A stretch of DNA of 32,182 bases, taken from the NCBI RefSeq assembly GCF_020295405.1, contig NZ_JADEYP010000040.1, positions 1-32,182 on the forward strand, given 5' to 3'. Position numbers and translations under genes: made by a program. The notes beneath the pieces are model-generated. The model did no database searches. It was not told where the DNA came from and saw only the letters and a list, made by a program, of their open reading frames with translations. Shown here piece after piece: positions 23,572 to 32,144 of the stretch (positions are counted from its first letter, which is position 1; every line of letters starts with the position of its first letter). Source of the stretch: Sphingobacterium bovistauri (lineage in GTDB: Bacteria > Bacteroidota > Bacteroidia > Sphingobacteriales > Sphingobacteriaceae).

Positions 23572-23595
23572 AATTTAAATTTCAACCTCTTTTTT
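23563..23595. terminator. Bidirectional terminator overlapping two convergent gene ends
   Basis: A 28-bp perfect palindrome (two 14-bp arms, 23563-23576 and 23577-23590) is followed by T5. The stop codon of the YhhN-like gene (23569-23571) lies inside the left arm, and the topB stop starts at the end of the T tract. The compact design serves both genes. Confidence 0.88.
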
Positions 23596-25705
23596 ACCCC
23601 ACATTCACTTTAAAATCTTGAAAAACCAAAGACGCATTCACAGTTTGTCCTTCTTTGGTTTTAACACCTTTGAGTTCTGAAGTTTTACCCTTTTCTAAGA
23701 GATTTTTCATTTCTTTCTCTTCGAGGAAAACGCCATTTAATGTACGCCAGATTTTAAAATCACAACCTCTTGCATAATGATCACACTGTGCAACTTTATC
23801 ATAAAGATGGATATTGCCCGGCTCACACTTAGGACATTTGATCTTACCTTTTTGTTGAGGTTTGATTTCCTCTTGAGGAATAGACATTCTCAATTGTAGT
23901 AGCTCTTTAGTGATCTTTGCCGTGTAGTCCTTAATATGCTTCATAAAGACATCATAAGATACTTTATTAGCACGCATTTCTTCCAATTTTTGTTCCCATT
24001 TACCTGTCAGCGTCACTTTCGCAATAGAACGATCTTTAACTAAATTGTATAAAGCCAAACCTTTTTCCGTGGGTATCAGTTTCTTTTTGTCACGCTTAAT
24101 ATAATCACGTTGGAATAACGTTTCAATAGTCGCTGCACGCGTCGCTGGAGTTCCCAAACCACAGTCTTTCATCGCCTGACGCATTTCCTCATCTTCGATT
24201 TCCTTACCCGAAGTTTCCATTGCTTTCAGCAAAGAAGCTTCTGTATGAATAGGCTTCGCTTTGGTAAAACGTTCAGAAAGTTCTAAAGAAAGAATCTCTA
24301 ATAATTCTTCTGCTGTCAACTTAGGCAACTGCCCATTTTCGTTGTCTTGATCGTCTGTATTTTTGTCTTCATCAGGCATTTCAACTTGATCTGCAGACAA
24401 TCTCCAACCATACTGACGAATGACAGTTCCTTTGGCTATCAATTCTACTCCTGCCGCATCAATCGTCACGGTAGTAATATCTTTCAAACAGACTTCCGAA
24501 AAGCTCTCTACCATACGTTTCGCAATCATATTGTAGATATTTTGCTGCTCTTTGAGCATTGGGCCTGGCTTTTCATCCGTCACCAATAATGCATGGTGAT
24601 CCGTTACTTTTTTCTCATCGACAGAACGCTTATTGAGCTTTGCTCCTATCAGATTACGAGATATGGCGGCGATGCTTTCCTCCGCAGTATCCGCTAAATG
24701 TTGGAATAAAGATTCTATCTGTTCGAAAACATCTTCGCCAATGTATCGTGAACCTGTACGTGGATAGGTAATGACTTTCTTTTCATACAAGCTTTGCGCA
24801 ATACTCAACGTTTGATCCGCCGAATAGCCGTATTTCTTATTAGCATCTTGCTGCAAAGAAGTTAAATCAAACAGTAAAGGAGGTTGTTCTTTAGTCTCCT
24901 TCGCTTCGACATTTATAATTTTTGCTTCAGATCCAACCGTCAGCTTTGCAAAAGTTTCTTGAGCTAGATCCTTTTTATCAATTTTTTCTGAAGTCGCTTT
25001 GAACGAAATATTATCTTTCTCAAAGCCTGCTTGAATCTTATAGAATGTTAATGGTTTGAAATCCTTATTTTCCAAATAGCGTGAGCAAATCATCGCCAAG
25101 GTAGGTGTCTGCACACGTCCCAAAGACAATAATCCTTTATTTCCTGCCGCCAATGTGATAGCTTGTGTCGCATTGATACCGATCAACCAATCCGATTCCG
25201 AGCGAGAACGCGCCGATTGATACAAACTATCATATTCGATACCTTCTTTGAGATTCGCAAATCCTTCTTTGATGGCTTTATCGGTTTGTGAAGAAATCCA
25301 CAAACGCTTGAAAGGTACTTTTGAACCTAAATAATAATAGATATTACGAAAAATCAACTCCCCCTCTCGCCCAGCATCCGTTGCCACAATGATTTCTTCC
25401 GCTTTCTCCAATAAATTTTTAATGATGTTGACTTGCTTTAACGCACCATAATCATCAATTTGCTTTCCGTCTTTACGAACCTTTTTTACTTCCAATCCAA
25501 ATTTGGCTGGAATAATAGGAAGATTACTTACAGACCAAGTATTATAGCCATACGCCTGAGGCGTACACAATTGTACCAAATGCCCAAAAGCATAGGTGAA
25601 CGCATAGCCATTTCCTTCAATATATCCATCTTTCACATCCTTCGCACCCATCACACGCGCCAAATCTCGTGCAACCGAAGGCTTTTCTGCTATTACTACT
25701 TTCAT
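23594..25705 (-). CDS. topB: DNA topoisomerase III (type IA)
   Basis: This 703-aa type IA topoisomerase decatenates DNA and resolves recombination intermediates by single-strand passage. The TOPRIM domain carries E7 (VIAEKPS) and the acidic cluster D110-A-G-R-E-G-E. The motif SLGRVQTPTL is at 194-203. The nucleophilic tyrosine is Y314 in VITYPRTGSRYI, and a later GLGTPATRAATIE follows. The region around 440-460 is an acidic, Asp/Asn-rich insertion. The C-terminus ends with a CPKC...CDHYARGC zinc-ribbon-like module and a short topoisomerase tail. It lies 28 bp after dgt on the same strand and probably shares its transcript. Confidence 0.96.
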   Translation of the reverse strand: MKVVIAEKPSVARDLARVMGAKDVKDGYIEGNGYAFTYAFGHLVQLCTPQAYGYNTWSVSNLPIIPAKFGLEVKKVRKDGKQIDDYGALKQVNIIKNLLEKAEEIIVATDAGREGELIFRNIYYYLGSKVPFKRLWISSQTDKAIKEGFANLKEGIEYDSLYQSARSRSESDWLIGINATQAITLAAGNKGLLSLGRVQTPTLAMICSRYLENKDFKPLTFYKIQAGFEKDNISFKATSEKIDKKDLAQETFAKLTVGSEAKIINVEAKETKEQPPLLFDLTSLQQDANKKYGYSADQTLSIAQSLYEKKVITYPRTGSRYIGEDVFEQIESLFQHLADTAEESIAAISRNLIGAKLNKRSVDEKKVTDHHALLVTDEKPGPMLKEQQNIYNMIAKRMVESFSEVCLKDITTVTIDAAGVELIAKGTVIRQYGWRLSADQVEMPDEDKNTDDQDNENGQLPKLTAEELLEILSLELSERFTKAKPIHTEASLLKAMETSGKEIEDEEMRQAMKDCGLGTPATRAATIETLFQRDYIKRDKKKLIPTEKGLALYNLVKDRSIAKVTLTGKWEQKLEEMRANKVSYDVFMKHIKDYTAKITKELLQLRMSIPQEEIKPQQKGKIKCPKCEPGNIHLYDKVAQCDHYARGCDFKIWRTLNGVFLEEKEMKNLLEKGKTSELKGVKTKEGQTVNASLVFQDFKVNVG

Positions 25706-25733
25706 ATTCTCGGAAACAATCCTTTCTCTATCA

Positions 25734-27068
25734 CTATAACGTTGCTATTTCAATTCCTTTAATCTTGCGATACAATTGCAATGCATATAAATCAGTCATA
25801 CTTGAGACAAAATCTAATACATCACGTATTCTATCATATACATCTTCACTACCACTGTGAAACTGTTCTGGCATTAACGCCTTTAATTTTTTGTGTAGGT
25901 TATTTGGCTTATCCGAAAGATAAGCTGGAACAAACTCTTCCAAAATCCCCTCCATCACCTTATAACCTGCTACTTCAATCTCTACGACTGAAGAGGCGTT
26001 ATATATCTGTTTGTACGAAATTTCCTGGATTATCTTCATCGCAGTACGTAAATCTGAATCTAAAGCATCAATAAGACTCTTGTCAAATGTTCCAGCCAAT
26101 ATTGCTTCTTGTTCATCAAAAAAAACTTTTGAAGTCGCACCAATCAACGTATTTATAGCTTTGGCACGCATTAAACTTATACGGCTTTCTTCATCATTCA
26201 ACTGCGCTAATCTTGCTTTCAGTTTAGTGTCTTGACAAAGTGGCAAAAGTAAATCTTCAACTTCCGCATAACTCAATATACCGAGACGATGTGCATCCTC
26301 CAAATCAATAATATTGTAACAAATATCATCAGCAGCCTCCACCAAAAAAACCAAAGGATGACGCTTGTAAACATCTTCCTCATCTTTTGACATGCCCAAT
26401 TCGTTCACAATCTTTAAAAATGATTCTTTATCTGATTGAAAAAAACCATACTTCTTACGATGCAATGTTTTTTTATCACTACCTTTTAGTGCACTACAAG
26501 GGTATTTAATAATAGCAGCTAATGAACTATATGTCAAAGCAAAACCACTTTTATCTTTACCGTTAAAATTATTAGTCAGAATACGTAAAGCATTTGCATT
26601 ACCCTCAAAAGAAACCAAATCAGCCCACTGATCATCTGTCAATTTCGACTTAAATTCCAAACCCTTTCCTGTAAAATATGCAGAAATAGCGGACTCCCCA
26701 GAATGTCCAAATGCTGGATTACCCAAATCATGGGCTAAACATGCCGTCGCAATAATGGTATCTATTTCCTGTAACAATGGAAAATCTTGATCGACAAGTG
26801 GATTGATTTTTTTATAGGAATTATAAAATATCCTGCCCAATGAACGACCTACGGATGCTACCTCTAAGCTATGTGTTAATCTGTTGTGGACAAACACCGC
26901 ACCCGGCAAAGGAAACACCTGAGTCTTATTCTGTAATCGACGAAATGGTGATGAAAAAATCAAACGGTCATAATCGCGTTGAAATTCGGATCTCGCATCA
27001 AATTGTTCATACGCCATACGGTCTTCATAACCCCACCGTTTAGCAGATATAAGTTGTTTCCAGTTCAT
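25734..27068 (-). CDS. dgt: dGTP triphosphohydrolase (dNTPase)
   Basis: This 444-aa HD-domain enzyme cleaves dNTPs to deoxynucleosides and triphosphate, shaping the nucleotide pool. The metal site is formed by H66 (RLTHSLEV) and H113-D114 (CLAHDLGNPAFGHSGE), with H122 close by. A C-terminal helical part contains FVSSMTDLYALQLYRKIKG. The length and N-terminal WGYEDRM fit the long dGTPase group. A perfect -7 box (TATATTTG, minus strand 27098-27091) lies 22 nt upstream. It is the first gene of a dgt-topB unit. Confidence 0.94.
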   Translation of the reverse strand: MNWKQLISAKRWGYEDRMAYEQFDARSEFQRDYDRLIFSSPFRRLQNKTQVFPLPGAVFVHNRLTHSLEVASVGRSLGRIFYNSYKKINPLVDQDFPLLQEIDTIIATACLAHDLGNPAFGHSGESAISAYFTGKGLEFKSKLTDDQWADLVSFEGNANALRILTNNFNGKDKSGFALTYSSLAAIIKYPCSALKGSDKKTLHRKKYGFFQSDKESFLKIVNELGMSKDEEDVYKRHPLVFLVEAADDICYNIIDLEDAHRLGILSYAEVEDLLLPLCQDTKLKARLAQLNDEESRISLMRAKAINTLIGATSKVFFDEQEAILAGTFDKSLIDALDSDLRTAMKIIQEISYKQIYNASSVVEIEVAGYKVMEGILEEFVPAYLSDKPNNLHKKLKALMPEQFHSGSEDVYDRIRDVLDFVSSMTDLYALQLYRKIKGIEIATL

Positions 27069-27090
27069 TAAAATATTGGATTTTTCAAGA

Positions 27091-27098
27091 CAAATATA
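27091..27098 (-). promoter_or_regulatory. -7 promoter box of dgt-topB
   Basis: It reads TATATTTG on the minus strand (perfect TAnnTTTG), 22 nt before the dgt ATG and 27 bp after the end of the upstream membrane protein gene. No clear -33 TTG is seen. Confidence 0.5.
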
Positions 27099-27124
27099 AG
27101 ATTTATGTCTTAGATCAGGAGGTT

Positions 27125-27595
27125 TTACTTGGTATTTGGTTTAATAAATCCTAGTATCAAATTAACCAAACCTATAGGTTGTATAAGTAACAGTAGCCAA
27201 AATAAAGATCGATACAAGTCTGTTCTGTCCATAACATTGTGATAATCACTTTTTATCTCTTCTACTGAATTATAGGTTTGAGATTCAACCGCCTCTTGTA
27301 ACGAAAATGAATTATTATCCCAAAAAATTAGAACAATTGCTAATAGCAAATAAGAAATAACATGAAGATAAATCAATCCCTCACTATATAAATTTTTAGC
27401 AAAAAAATGATAAAATACCCAAAGACCAATGCCTATTGCTGAAACTAAATAAAACAACCATTTAGCTTCTATAAGGTTTGTTTCCCACCCTGCATTAAGT
27501 TCAAAATGATGTGTCTCATTCACACAAACAAATGTGTAAATAAACAGCAAAAGCGCAATTACAGTAAAGGAAAGATAAAGGACTCTCTTCTCCAT
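27125..27595 (-). CDS. Four-helix membrane protein of unknown function
   Basis: This is a 156-aa protein with four hydrophobic helices (about 7-25, 45-65, 74-93, 130-152) and a polar, acidic loop between helices 3 and 4 that contains SVEEIKSDYHNVMDR. I do not recognise a family. It reads away from galM, and its likely -7 box (TATATTTA on the minus strand, 27609-27602) sits 6 nt before the ATG within a short tandem repeat. It runs 56 bp ahead of dgt on the same strand and might be read through into it. Confidence 0.75.
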   Translation of the reverse strand: MEKRVLYLSFTVIALLLFIYTFVCVNETHHFELNAGWETNLIEAKWLFYLVSAIGIGLWVFYHFFAKNLYSEGLIYLHVISYLLLAIVLIFWDNNSFSLQEAVESQTYNSVEEIKSDYHNVMDRTDLYRSLFWLLLLIQPIGLVNLILGFIKPNTK

Positions 27596-27596
27596 A

Positions 27597-27618
27597 TAGT
27601 ATAAATATAGTATAAATA
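27597..27618. repeat. Tandem 11-bp repeat in a divergent intergenic region
   Basis: TAGTATAAATA occurs twice head to tail (27597-27607 and 27608-27618), just before the minus-strand ATG. Because it contains TATATTTA on the minus strand, the duplication may supply promoter sequence. It may equally be A+T-rich slippage. Confidence 0.6.
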
Positions 27619-27682
27619 TTCCTTTTCTTCAGCTTGTCATCCTTTTTTATTAATTTTAGAAAAAAGAATAAACCCAAGCCCT

Positions 27683-28744
27683 ATGAGCACAAGCTATAAG
27701 ATACCAGAAGTAGAGAATTTTGAGGGAAATCTAAACGGCAAAAACACGCACCTTTTTATGCTAAAAAATAGAGCAGGTATGCAAATCGCATTAACTGACT
27801 ATGGCGCAAGACTTGTTAGTGCTTTAGTTCCTGACAAGGACGGCAATTTAATAGATGTTGTATTAGGTTTTGATAGTATAGATGGGTATCTAAATGCACA
27901 AGAAAAGTATCATGGTGCTACAATTGGAAGATTTGCAAATCGTATTGGCAACGGTACATTCATATTGGATGGACAAGAATATAAACTACCGCAAAATAAT
28001 GGAACAAACTGTCTTCATGGTGGTCCTGAAGGTTATCATACGAAAGTATGGGACCGTCAAGTCAGTTTTCGTAAAAAAGTAACATTTTATTATGTATCTC
28101 CACACAATGAAGCCGGGTATCCAGGAGAGGTTAATGTCTCAGTAACCTACGAACTAACCGATAATAACGAAATTTTAATAAATTTTAGAGCATCATCAGA
28201 TAGACGAGCTATCATCAATTTAACTAATCATGCCTATTTCAATCTTAATGGAGAAGGAAATGGTGATATCTTAAATCATTTCATCCAAATAAACTCTAAT
28301 GAATTTATTGCTATAAATGAAAATCAACTCCCTACTGGACAGATTGAATCTGTCATAGACTCTTCTTTCGATTTCAGAGAACAAACAAGGGTTGCTGAAA
28401 GAATTGGACAAGAAAACACACAGTTGAAATACGCGAATGGGTTTGACCATAGTTACATCAATAAAAATGCTTTGAGTCAAGTTGCGGCTTCTGCATATAG
28501 TCCAGAGTCTGGAGTAGAGTTAGAATTATACACAGACTATCCTACTGTACATTTATATACGGGCAATTATTTATCTGATGATACTGGTAAAACTGGCAAA
28601 AAGTATTTAAGAAATGGTGGATTTTGTTTTGAAGCTCAACATCATCTTAATAATCCCAACCAGCCTTCATTTCCTTGTTTCGTAGTTGACCCGAATAAAG
28701 AATACAACTTTAATATGATTTATAAATTTCGTATTCGTAAATAA
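27683..28744 (+). CDS. galM: Aldose 1-epimerase (mutarotase)
   Basis: This 353-aa enzyme interconverts alpha- and beta-anomers of galactose/glucose. The catalytic acid is H183 in NLTNHAYFNL, and the catalytic base is E317 in FCFEAQHH. Substrate-binding residues include R87 (GRFANRI) and H112 (NCLHGGPEGYH). LPTGQI and NGFDHSYI are also family features. No signal peptide is present, so it should be cytosolic, unlike some exported Bacteroidota mutarotases. No other galactose genes are nearby; it appears as a single gene, with only a weak hairpin downstream. Confidence 0.95.
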   Translation: MSTSYKIPEVENFEGNLNGKNTHLFMLKNRAGMQIALTDYGARLVSALVPDKDGNLIDVVLGFDSIDGYLNAQEKYHGATIGRFANRIGNGTFILDGQEYKLPQNNGTNCLHGGPEGYHTKVWDRQVSFRKKVTFYYVSPHNEAGYPGEVNVSVTYELTDNNEILINFRASSDRRAIINLTNHAYFNLNGEGNGDILNHFIQINSNEFIAINENQLPTGQIESVIDSSFDFREQTRVAERIGQENTQLKYANGFDHSYINKNALSQVAASAYSPESGVELELYTDYPTVHLYTGNYLSDDTGKTGKKYLRNGGFCFEAQHHLNNPNQPSFPCFVVDPNKEYNFNMIYKFRIRK

Positions 28745-28895
28745 ATAATTCAGGTTAACTGAAAATATTTTGAATTTTTTACAGAAAACAATCAATATAT
28801 CAATAAATCTAAACGAATTAATAGCTTAATAGATCAAGATTTAAAGAAGAAATATGGTAGTGTAAAATTTCGTATTAACTTAAATGTATTACTAT

Positions 28896-28903
28896 TAATT
28901 TTG
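28896..28903 (+). promoter_or_regulatory. -7 promoter box of the first TlpA-like gene
   Basis: TAATTTTG is a perfect TAnnTTTG 17 bp before the ATG at 28921. The -33 region lacks a good TTG. Confidence 0.5.
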
Positions 28904-28920
28904 TTTATACACAATTAATT

Positions 28921-30384
28921 ATGAAAAAAACAATTTTATCACTTGCGATTTTAGGTGCCTGCATTTCATTCCAAACTGCAAACGCCCAACTGGCAAAAAA
29001 AAAGGGGATAACTCTTGAAGAAATTTCAAAAGAGCTAAACATCTTATCACAGAAAAGTGACGACAATTCGAAAAATCAAATGCTATTAGAAGCAAAAGCG
29101 TTGACAGAAAGTAAAAACGAAAGTTTTGCAATTTTTGGATCACGTATCTATACCTTTTTAGAGAAAAAAGATGAAGCTGAAAAAGTAGATAAAGCAATTT
29201 TAAAAAAATTTCCAAAAGGAATAAAAGCCAGAGGTCTAGCTTTTGAGAAAGTGTTCGAAGAAAAGAACGCTACAGCTTTAGTAGCTGAAAAAAACTATAA
29301 CGAATTTTTGAAAAAGTTCCCTGCAGCTAAATTCGAAGAAAGAGAGCAAGCTTTATATGCTAATGCTGAAGCTAGATTAGCAGGATTATTCTTCAAAGAA
29401 AATAATTCTAGCAAAGCTCAAGAGTATGTAAACAAATTAAAAACTAGCAAATCATTTATTCAAAGCGGATATGGATTAATCGCTGAACTTGCTAAAAATA
29501 ATGATTACACGAATTCACTTCCTTTATTAGAAGAGCTTATAGCAAAAGCAAAAGAGGATAAAAAAGTAGGTTCAACATATTTACCAGCATTTTATCCAAC
29601 TTATGCTAAGGCATTATACGAAAACGGAAGATACGAAGAGTCTATCAAAATTTCTGAAGAGCAATTAAAAACAAACAGAAATGCCGCTGTTAATTCTTCA
29701 GTTAATTTAACTTTAGCAAACGCATACACTAAAGTTGGCAGAGACTTAGATGCATTCTTATTGTTAGATAAATTTATAAAAAACGGTAGAAATAAAGATG
29801 TTGAAGAAGCTATAAAACCCTTATTTGAAAAACTAAATGCTGGAAAATCCAATTTCTTAGCCTATACAGATAAATTAGATGCCGAAATCAAAGAAGTTAC
29901 TGCTGTAAAATATAAAGCAGAAATGATCAAAAAAGAAGCCCCAAACTTCTCTCTAGTAAATATGGAGGGAAAAACTGTTTCTTTAGCTGATTTGAAAGGC
30001 AAAGTAGTTGTATTGGACTTTTGGGCAACCTGGTGTGGACCTTGTGTAATGTCATTTCCCGGTATGCAAGCTGCTGTAAATAAATACAAAGACGATAAAG
30101 ACGTAGAATTCTTGTTTATCAATACATGGCAAAATGAGAAAAACTACGAAGAAATAGTTAAAAAATTCATTTCTGATAAGAATTATACATTCAATGTATT
30201 ATTTGATGAGATGAAAGACAAAACTAAAGCTACAACTACAGCATATGGAGTACAAGGAATTCCTCACAAAGTTGTAATTGACAAAGAAGGATTTATTCGT
30301 TTTGAATCATCAGGTGGCAGTGCAGATGTTCAAAAAGTAGTGAACGAAATGGAAACAAAAATCGAACTAGCGCGCAAAGGCTAA
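28921..30384 (+). CDS. Exported TlpA-like thioredoxin with helical-repeat N-terminal domain (copy 1)
   Basis: This is a 487-aa protein with a signal peptide ending at A22 (FQTANA|Q). Residues of about 25-335 form a Lys/Glu/Ala-rich helical region with TPR-like pairs (YAKALYENGRYEESIKISEE, LANAYTKVGRDLDAFLLLDK). The C-terminal AhpC/TlpA thioredoxin domain begins at about 342 with APNFSLVNMEGKTVSL. Its active site is C372-G-P-C375 in ATWCGPC, and the cis-proline is in GIPHKV. It should act in the periplasm as a thiol-disulfide reductase; the helical part may bind a partner. A close paralogue follows 204 bp downstream. Confidence 0.9.
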   Translation: MKKTILSLAILGACISFQTANAQLAKKKGITLEEISKELNILSQKSDDNSKNQMLLEAKALTESKNESFAIFGSRIYTFLEKKDEAEKVDKAILKKFPKGIKARGLAFEKVFEEKNATALVAEKNYNEFLKKFPAAKFEEREQALYANAEARLAGLFFKENNSSKAQEYVNKLKTSKSFIQSGYGLIAELAKNNDYTNSLPLLEELIAKAKEDKKVGSTYLPAFYPTYAKALYENGRYEESIKISEEQLKTNRNAAVNSSVNLTLANAYTKVGRDLDAFLLLDKFIKNGRNKDVEEAIKPLFEKLNAGKSNFLAYTDKLDAEIKEVTAVKYKAEMIKKEAPNFSLVNMEGKTVSLADLKGKVVVLDFWATWCGPCVMSFPGMQAAVNKYKDDKDVEFLFINTWQNEKNYEEIVKKFISDKNYTFNVLFDEMKDKTKATTTAYGVQGIPHKVVIDKEGFIRFESSGGSADVQKVVNEMETKIELARKG

Positions 30385-30390
30385 AACAAT

Positions 30391-30420
30391 AAAAGGGACA
30401 ATATTAATTGTCCCTTTTTT
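30391..30420 (+). terminator. Terminator of TlpA-like copy 1
   Basis: AAAAGGGACAAT (30391-30402) and ATTGTCCCTTTT (30407-30418) form a perfect 12-bp stem with a 4-nt loop, followed by T. It begins 6 bp after the stop, so the two paralogues are transcribed separately. Confidence 0.92.
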
Positions 30421-30553
30421 AATACCTATATCATTTAAACTACAAATTTCACAAATAGACACATAAAACAAAAAAAATACTTTTTAAACAAGTGAATTAA
30501 ATAATAATTTAAAAAAATATCTCGTTATATATAAATTATACTATAACCAATCT

Positions 30554-30580
30554 TTTATTAAGTAAATTTGACTTAATAAA
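30554..30580 (+). promoter_or_regulatory. -7 box within an inverted repeat ahead of TlpA-like copy 2
   Basis: TAAATTTG (30563-30570), a perfect -7 box, occupies the spacer of a perfect 10-bp inverted repeat: TTTATTAAGT (30554-30563) and ACTTAATAAA (30571-30580). The ATG at 30589 is 18 bp after the box. A protein bound to this dyad would cover the promoter. No such dyad is present before copy 1. Confidence 0.5.
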
Positions 30581-30588
30581 GATAAATT

Positions 30589-32040
30589 ATGAAAAAAACA
30601 ATTTTAACATTTGCAATATTAGGTATATGTCTTACATTTCAGAATGTAAATGCCCAATTGGCAAAAAAAAAGGGAGTAACTCTCGAGGAGATATCTAAAG
30701 AAATAAATACACTTGCTAAAAAAGGTGATGATGCCTCAAAAGCTCAATTGCTAACAGAAGCAAAAGCGTTATCAGAAAGTAAAAATGAAACTTTTGTAAA
30801 CTTTGGCTCTAGCATTTATAGCTTCTTACAAAAAACTGAAGAAGCAGAAAAAATTGATAAAACAATTTTAAAAAGATTCCCTAAAGGACTGAAAGCTAGA
30901 ACTGAAGCCTACAAAAATGTATTCTCCGAAAGTAATAACACGGCTGTTAGCGCTGAAAAAGCTTATAACCAATTTTTGAAAAAATTTCCAGCTAGCAATT
31001 TTGACGAAAAAGACAGAACTCTTTATAGTTCTGCAGAAGCAAAACTAGCAGCATTGTATTTTAAAGAAAATAATACGAGCAAAGCTCAAGAATATGTAAA
31101 TAAATTAAAAACTAGCAAATCATTTATCCAAAGAGGATATGGATTAACAGTTGAACTTGCCAAAAATAATGATTACAAAAATTCCCTCCCTATATTAGAA
31201 GAACTCATATCCAAAGCCAAAGAGGATCAAGCAATCGGTTCACAATATTTACCACTAGTTTATTCAAATTATGCCAAGGCTTTATACGAGACTGGAAGAT
31301 ATGATGAAGTAATCAAAATTTCTGAGAAATATTTAATACCAAATGAAATTACTACTATTAATTTGACTTTAGCAAATGCATACACTAAAGTTGGAAGAGA
31401 TTTAGATGCGTTCTTATTATTAGATAAATTTATTAAAAGTGGTAGAAATAAAGATATAGAAGAAGCCATAAAACCTTTATTTGAAAAACTGAATGCTGGA
31501 AAATCTAATTTCTCAGCTTATACAGATAAATTAGATATCGAAATTAAAGAAGCTGCTTTAACGAAATACAAAGCAGAAATGATTAAAGAAAAGGCACCAG
31601 ATTTTTCTTTGGTTAATATGGAAGGTAAAACTGTATCATTATCTGATTTGAAAGGTAAAGTAGTTGTTTTAGATTTTTGGGCAACATGGTGTGGTCCTTG
31701 CGTAGGTTCATTTCCTGGTATGCAAGCAGGTGTAGATAAATACAAAGGTGACAAAGAGGTAGAATTTCTATTTATCAACTGTTGGCAAAGTGAGAAAAAT
31801 TACAAAGAAGTAGTTGAAAAATTCTTGAAAGATAAAAACTATAGATTCCATGTTTTATTCGATGAAATGAATGATAGAACTAAATCTATTACCACAGCAT
31901 ATGGCGTAGAAGGAATTCCTACAAAAGTATTTATTGATAAAGAAGGTTACATCAGATTTATTTCTTCTGGAGGTCAATATGACGTACAAAAACTAGTTGA
32001 TGAGCTAGAAACTAAAATCGAACTAGCGCGTAAAGGATAA
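30589..32040 (+). CDS. Exported TlpA-like thioredoxin with helical-repeat N-terminal domain (copy 2)
   Basis: This 483-aa paralogue of the gene just upstream has the same architecture: signal peptide (NVNA|Q), TPR-like helical region and TlpA domain with C368-G-P-C371. The four-residue length difference comes from one spot in the helical region (SEEQLKTNRNAAVNSSVNLT in copy 1, SEKYLIPNEITTINLT here). The segment from NLTLANAYTK to the TlpA domain is nearly identical in the two, while the N-terminal third differs much more. Near the end, GIPHKVVID becomes GIPTKVFID. It has its own promoter and terminator. Tandem duplication with later divergence is clear; different partners or conditions are inferred. 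Confidence 0.9.
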   Translation: MKKTILTFAILGICLTFQNVNAQLAKKKGVTLEEISKEINTLAKKGDDASKAQLLTEAKALSESKNETFVNFGSSIYSFLQKTEEAEKIDKTILKRFPKGLKARTEAYKNVFSESNNTAVSAEKAYNQFLKKFPASNFDEKDRTLYSSAEAKLAALYFKENNTSKAQEYVNKLKTSKSFIQRGYGLTVELAKNNDYKNSLPILEELISKAKEDQAIGSQYLPLVYSNYAKALYETGRYDEVIKISEKYLIPNEITTINLTLANAYTKVGRDLDAFLLLDKFIKSGRNKDIEEAIKPLFEKLNAGKSNFSAYTDKLDIEIKEAALTKYKAEMIKEKAPDFSLVNMEGKTVSLSDLKGKVVVLDFWATWCGPCVGSFPGMQAGVDKYKGDKEVEFLFINCWQSEKNYKEVVEKFLKDKNYRFHVLFDEMNDRTKSITTAYGVEGIPTKVFIDKEGYIRFISSGGQYDVQKLVDELETKIELARKG

Positions 32041-32085
32041 AAGCACGCTAATACTAGACACTGTCTTATAAAGTGTGTAAATAAT

Positions 32086-32124
32086 AAAATGTGGAGTTCA
32101 TAAATAATTGGATTCCACATTTTT
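32086..32124 (+). terminator. Terminator of TlpA-like copy 2
   Basis: AAAATGTGGA (32086-32095) pairs with TCCACATTTT (32114-32123) across an 18-nt loop, followed by T residues. The loop contains the TTG (32108-32110) that may be the -33 element for the next gene. Confidence 0.7.
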
Positions 32125-32139
32125 ATTTACATAACTTTA
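32108..32139 (+). promoter_or_regulatory. Possible promoter of the last, partial gene
   Basis: TTG (32108-32110) lies 21 bp before TAACTTTA (32132-32139), a one-mismatch -7 box. The ATG follows 5 nt later. The element is inside and just beyond the preceding terminator. Confidence 0.35.
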
Positions 32140-32144
32140 TTATT

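Noticed and set aside
28749..28763. Hairpin TTCAG/CTGAA after galM
   Set aside because: A five-base stem is too short for a confident terminator, although a T-rich run follows.
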